A stretch of DNA of 42,399 nt from Gammaproteobacteria bacterium (GTDB lineage Bacteria > Pseudomonadota > Gammaproteobacteria > PS1 > Pseudothioglobaceae), in the NCBI GenBank assembly GCA_030611725.1, contig JAUWPG010000003.1:1-42399 (forward strand). The letters run 5' to 3'. Below the pieces are notes generated by a model. It saw only the letters and a program-made list of their open reading frames with translations. It was not told the origin of the DNA and ran no database searches. A program made the translations under genes and the position numbers. The first letter of the stretch is position 1. The number at the start of each line of letters is the position of its first letter. Shown here one piece after another: positions 39,118 to 42,399 of this stretch.

Positions 39118-39300
39118 ATGTTACTAATAAGCGAAGTGATTATTGCAAATCCTCAAATTGATGATTTTGAAGAGCTGGTTGTTGTACTTAAAACTATTTC
39201 TAAAACATCGGACGAGCGTTTTTTCCAAATGGATGTCAAGCCTGACTATGGCGATACACCTGAGAATTGGGAAGATCGTTTAGAGGCAGCATTTTATTAA
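39118..39300 (+). CDS. Small hypothetical protein
   Basis: A 60-residue acidic ORF with ATG start, in the 269-base space between topA and the next gene. The sequence looks protein-like: a hydrophobic start LLISEVIIANPQIDDFEELVV and a polar end DYGDTPENWEDRLEAAF. It has no obvious Shine-Dalgarno and no motif I recognise. It ends 11 bases before the next gene, which has a good AAAGGA, so the two are probably cotranscribed. It may be a real small protein, but coding status is not certain. Confidence 0.6.
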   Translation: MLLISEVIIANPQIDDFEELVVVLKTISKTSDERFFQMDVKPDYGDTPENWEDRLEAAFY

Positions 39301-39311
39301 AGGACACACAC

Positions 39312-40028
39312 ATGGGATTTAAATATTTGAACAAAGATCATGACATTTTTGATGGTGATGATGGCGAAGATGCCTATGCTAATGAAGAGCAATTACAATC
39401 AAGACTAGAGTATTTTGAGTCTCAGTTAGCAGGCTTGAGTGAGAGCGCACCAGTCGAAGACCGAATCAAAGCTTTACTAGAGATTGGTCGTATTCAAGTA
39501 GAGCGTTATAAGGGCGCAGACGCCTGGGAAAAAGCTTTTACTGCCTTTAATCTAGCGCAAGAAGATGAATTATGGGAATTGGCGGTTGAAGCTTGTGATG
39601 TAATGTTTTTATCAGAAGGGCCAGATGCCCTAGTAGCGCTTGGACATGCTTTATGGTTAGGCGTTACTTTCCCGATCGATCCAGAAATTACCGTAGCGAT
39701 GTTGCAACACTTAGTTGAAGAATCTCCAGAAGGGGCAGACACTAGAGCGGTAGCAGCGGCGGTAGCCCACTACATTACAACCTTGCGCTGTGGTGAAGAG
39801 GACGACCTGACCTTCTTTGCTTTGCAAATGTTAACCAGTGTCGCTGACAAGCATTCGCATATAACTGACCAATCCACTTTTGATGTATGGCGTAGAACCT
39901 TAGAGCTAGACAAACCAGAAGTGTTTTTAAAGAAGTTATCGGGCGCAGTTGATCAATTAGTAGACGACAAGTGGTGGGTTGATCGCGATACAATTAGAAC
40001 AAAACTAGAAGCCAAGAATACACATTAA
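39312..40028 (+). CDS. Hypothetical helical protein upstream of trpF
   Basis: A 238-residue acidic protein. I chose the ATG at 39312, preceded by AAAGGA; the longer in-frame start at 39267 adds 15 residues read through the upstream ORF. It has a DGDDGED stretch at residues 14-20, then predicted amphipathic helices throughout, such as EEQLQSRLEYFESQLAGL, VEDRIKALLEIGRIQVERY and AWEKAFTAFNLAQE. This suggests a TPR- or HEAT-like solenoid. No signal peptide, membrane segment or catalytic motif is seen. trpF starts on the next base after its stop, so it is translationally linked to trp genes. Confidence 0.85.
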   Translation: MGFKYLNKDHDIFDGDDGEDAYANEEQLQSRLEYFESQLAGLSESAPVEDRIKALLEIGRIQVERYKGADAWEKAFTAFNLAQEDELWELAVEACDVMFLSEGPDALVALGHALWLGVTFPIDPEITVAMLQHLVEESPEGADTRAVAAAVAHYITTLRCGEEDDLTFFALQMLTSVADKHSHITDQSTFDVWRRTLELDKPEVFLKKLSGAVDQLVDDKWWVDRDTIRTKLEAKNTH

Positions 40029-40637
40029 ATGAAAATTAAGATTTGTGGATTGACGAATGCTGACAATGCCCGAGAAGCATCACTTTTCGGTATAGACGCG
40101 ATTGGTCTAGTGTTTTATGACCAGTCACCACGGCATGTGGATGTTGAGACAGCACTGCAGATTGTTAATGCGCTACCACCGTTTATTAATCGTGTGGGTT
40201 TGTTTGTGAATGCAGACTCGAGTTTTATTGACGAAGTGTTGTGCGAAGTGCCACTCGACACTTTGCAATTTCACGGAGATGAGTCTGTCATCGAATGCAC
40301 ACAATACGCCATGCCATTTATCAAAGCATTACGCGTTAATCAAGAGACCAATATTAGCCAAATAGCTGATGATTACCATCAGGCCAGCGGCTTGTTATTA
40401 GATTCTTTCAACAAGGATGCTTATGGCGGAACGGGTGAAGCATTTGACTGGAGTTTAGCCAAGGTCGATATTAATTTACCGATTATTCTAGCAGGCGGGC
40501 TAAATCCTGACACGGTTGCTGAGGCAATTAAGCAGGTTAACCCTTACGCAGTCGATGTTTCTAGCGGAGTGGAAAGTGAGCCAGGCATGAAAGACATCAC
40601 AAAAATAAAACAATTTATACACAAGGCGCGTTCATGA
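40029..40637 (+). CDS. trpF: Phosphoribosylanthranilate isomerase
   Basis: Third step of tryptophan synthesis from anthranilate, 202 residues, one TIM barrel. The N-terminal KIKICGLTN carries the catalytic Cys7. LQFHGDE, LLLDSF with the catalytic Asp, [17 protein letters not shown] and VDVSSGVE follow in order. It overlaps trpB by 4 bases (ATGA). Confidence 0.97.
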   Translation: MKIKICGLTNADNAREASLFGIDAIGLVFYDQSPRHVDVETALQIVNALPPFINRVGLFVNADSSFIDEVLCEVPLDTLQFHGDESVIECTQYAMPFIKALRVNQETNISQIADDYHQASGLLLDSFNKDAYGGTGEAFDWSLAKVDINLPIILAGGLNPDTVAEAIKQVNPYAVDVSSGVESEPGMKDITKIKQFIHKARS

Positions 40638-41836
40638 GTTATTCATTGCCAGATGACAAAGGTCACTTCGAACAATACGGCGGTGTTTTCATTGCAGAGA
40701 CTTTAATGACGGCAGTTACTGAACTTAAAGAGGCTTATGAGAAATATAAAGATGATGCAGATTTCCTTAAAGAATTTGAGCATGATCTGAAACACTACGT
40801 AGGTCGTTCTACGCCGCTTTATCATGCACAAAATTTAAGCCAAAAATTGGGTGGTGCACAAATACATCTCAAACGTGAAGACTTGAACCATACTGGTGCG
40901 CACAAAATAAACAACACCATTGGTCAGGTATTATTGGCAAAACGCCTTGGCAAAACACGCATCATTGCTGAGACGGGCGCAGGCCAACACGGTGTAGCTA
41001 CTGCGACTGTGGCTGCTCGTTTAGGACTAGAATGTGTGGTTTATATGGGCGAGGTGGATGTTGCTCGCCAAGCGTTAAATGTATTTCGCATGAAGCTACT
41101 CGGAGCAACGGTTATCCCTGTAACTTCTGGCTCAAAAACTTTAAAAGACGCACTTAACGAAGCGATGCGCGATTGGGTGACGAATATTGATGATACTTTT
41201 TATATCATTGGCACTGTAGCGGGCCCACATCCTTATCCGATGATGGTGCGTGATTTTCAAAGTGTTATCGGTAAAGAGGCTAAGAGGCAGTTTGCTGATC
41301 AAGTTGGTGGTTTGCCAGATGCACTGGTGGCTTGTGTGGGCGGTGGTTCAAATGCTATTGGACTTTTCCATGAATTTATTGATGATGCATCCGTTGAAAT
41401 ATATGGGGTTGAAGCGGCCGGATACGGCTTAGAAAAAGGCCCTACAGCGCATGCAGCGCCTTTGTGTGCTGGCAGTGTTGGTGTGCTTCATGGTAATCGA
41501 ACTTATCTTATGGAAGATGAAAACGGCCAAATTATTGAAGGCCATTCTATTTCAGCTGGCTTGGATTATCCAGGGGTTGGCCCTGAGCATGCTTATTTAA
41601 AAGATTCGGGCCGTGCAAAATATGTCGCTATTACTGATGAAGAGGCACTTGATGCTTTTCACATGCTCACCAAAGTGGAGGGTATTTTGCCTGCATTAGA
41701 ATCTTCGCACGCAGTGGCTTACGCCATCAAACTTGCTCAAGAATTAACGCAAGATCAACACATCATCGTCAATCTCTCAGGGCGTGGTGATAAAGATATT
41801 CATACGATCGCCGAAATTGAAGGCATCAAGTTTTAG
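40634..41836 (+). CDS. trpB: Tryptophan synthase beta chain
   Basis: Joins indole and serine to make tryptophan using PLP, 400 residues. The PLP Lys91 is in HTGAHKINN. Also present are [12 protein letters not shown], the phosphate loop [10 protein letters not shown] and the C-terminal NLSGRGDKD. This is the main TrpB1 form that works with TrpA. trpA, normally next, is absent here; a 413-base gap follows. Confidence 0.98.
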   Translation: MSYSLPDDKGHFEQYGGVFIAETLMTAVTELKEAYEKYKDDADFLKEFEHDLKHYVGRSTPLYHAQNLSQKLGGAQIHLKREDLNHTGAHKINNTIGQVLLAKRLGKTRIIAETGAGQHGVATATVAARLGLECVVYMGEVDVARQALNVFRMKLLGATVIPVTSGSKTLKDALNEAMRDWVTNIDDTFYIIGTVAGPHPYPMMVRDFQSVIGKEAKRQFADQVGGLPDALVACVGGGSNAIGLFHEFIDDASVEIYGVEAAGYGLEKGPTAHAAPLCAGSVGVLHGNRTYLMEDENGQIIEGHSISAGLDYPGVGPEHAYLKDSGRAKYVAITDEEALDAFHMLTKVEGILPALESSHAVAYAIKLAQELTQDQHIIVNLSGRGDKDIHTIAEIEGIKF

Positions 41837-42249
41837 AATAGTACTTTTTCATAATTACTGCGTCAGTTTCCGTACTCAAAGCCTCATGTATTATAGTTAA
41901 TACACTCCGACTTTTGCGTGCGTTACTTTCTTGTACTAATAAAAAATTACTACCCTAAAAAGCTGATATAAGCTAAATTTTTTACTAAAATTTAGCAAAT
42001 TTTACTAATTAATGCTTTAAAACTGTATTATTTTGTAATAAATTTATCGCATAAATAACCATTATTTAATAATAAATAGTCTATTTATATCAATTTAAGG
42101 TAGTTTTTGTGTAATTTTAGCTAAAAATAGCCATATTTTGTGTTTTTAAGTAAAAATACGCCATTTCAATAATTTCCGATATTTTTAATCTTTCAATATG
42201 CAACAAAAAGGTACAATTACGGTTCAATTATTTTTCTTAAGGGGTGAGG
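41837..42249. other. AT-rich intergenic region after trpB
   Basis: 413 bases with no plausible ORF. It contains two inverted repeats: TGTATTA-TAGT-TAATACA (41887-41904) and GCTAAATTTT-TTACT-AAAATTTAGC (41972-41996). A TACAAT box (about 42213-42218) without a clear -35 may serve the downstream gene. I see nothing else. Confidence 0.55.
41972..41996 (+). terminator. Possible terminator hairpin after trpB
   Basis: A perfect 10-bp inverted repeat with a 5-base loop, 136 bases past trpB. The flanking T-tract is only four long, and the stem is AT-rich, so it may be a weak terminator or a protein-binding site. Confidence 0.35.
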
Positions 42250-42399
42250 ATGTATAAAAAATCAACAATTAATTTATTAGTAGCTTTAGTGGTCGGTTTA
42301 GGCGTCGCTTTTTCTTCTGTGGTTTGGGCAAAGAATCCAGAAATGGCTGTTAAGAAAAAAGACAGAAATGGCGATGGAAAGGTAAGCTTAGACGAGTGG
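42250..42399 (+). CDS. Secreted EF-hand protein, 3' partial
   Basis: Fifty codons are visible and the frame is open at the right edge. A GGGGTGAGG segment precedes the ATG. Residues 1-27 are a signal peptide (MYKKSTINLLVALVVG, ending VVWA). The mature part begins KNPEMAVKKKDRNGDG and contains an EF-hand loop with Asp38, Asn40, Asp42, Lys44, Ser46 and Glu49 at the calcium-binding positions. It is probably a small periplasmic calcium-binding protein; the rest is unseen. Confidence 0.8.
   Translation, partial: MYKKSTINLLVALVVGLGVAFSSVVWAKNPEMAVKKKDRNGDGKVSLDEW

Overview
The window looks like chromosomal DNA of an AT-rich gammaproteobacterium. The gene content is almost entirely core housekeeping, in gammaproteobacterial clusters (rpsB-tsf, ubiE-ubiJ-ubiB, aroQ-accB-accC, atpIBEFHAGDC, rpmH-rnpA-yidD-yidC, dprA-smg-topA). 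The secreted Gly/Asn/Phe-rich repeat proteins at the left edge recall sulfur globule envelope proteins. Together with the decayed genes beside them, they make a sulfur-oxidising lineage such as the SUP05/Thioglobus group or a related thiotrophic symbiont the best guess. That placement is inference; no 16S rRNA or sulfur oxidation gene lies in the window.

Layout. (1) 1-2400, + strand, is the only accessory-looking part. It holds two paralogous secreted repeat proteins (the first cut by the window edge), a remnant of a TauD-like dioxygenase on the - strand, and a nrdG-type radical SAM activase broken by stops. (2) 2440-20800 is almost wholly - strand: tsf, rpsB, rpe, gpmI, ychF, pth, rplY, then a tightly packed run of nine genes (aroQ-accB-accC-argC-erpA-gltA-ubiE-ubiJ-ubiB), then a frameshifted dsbD, adk and grpE. 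(3) 20876-30329 is + strand: nadK, recN, and a complete F1Fo ATP synthase operon. (4) 30326-34988 is - strand: a four-gene unit (TauD-like, ampD, kdsC, MGMT-like) and rpmH-rnpA-yidD-yidC. (5) 35098-42399 is + strand: dprA, smg, topA, two uncharacterised genes, trpF, trpB, a 413-base AT-rich gap and the start of a secreted EF-hand protein.

The genes cover translation (S2, EF-Ts, L25, L34, Pth, YchF), membrane insertion (YidC, YidD), respiration (ubiquinone genes, ATP synthase), carbon metabolism (Rpe, GpmI, citrate synthase), fatty acid, arginine and aromatic biosynthesis, redox folding (DsbD), and DNA uptake and repair (DprA, RecN, MGMT, TopA).

The most unusual items are the pair of nonapeptide-plus-octapeptide repeat proteins, the S2 protein with a SAP/HeH-like C-terminal extension, the DsbD with a duplicated N-terminal domain and an AT-dinucleotide frameshift, and the two decaying genes near 1.5-2.4 kb. 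No CRISPR array, insertion sequence, prophage, tRNA or rRNA was seen.
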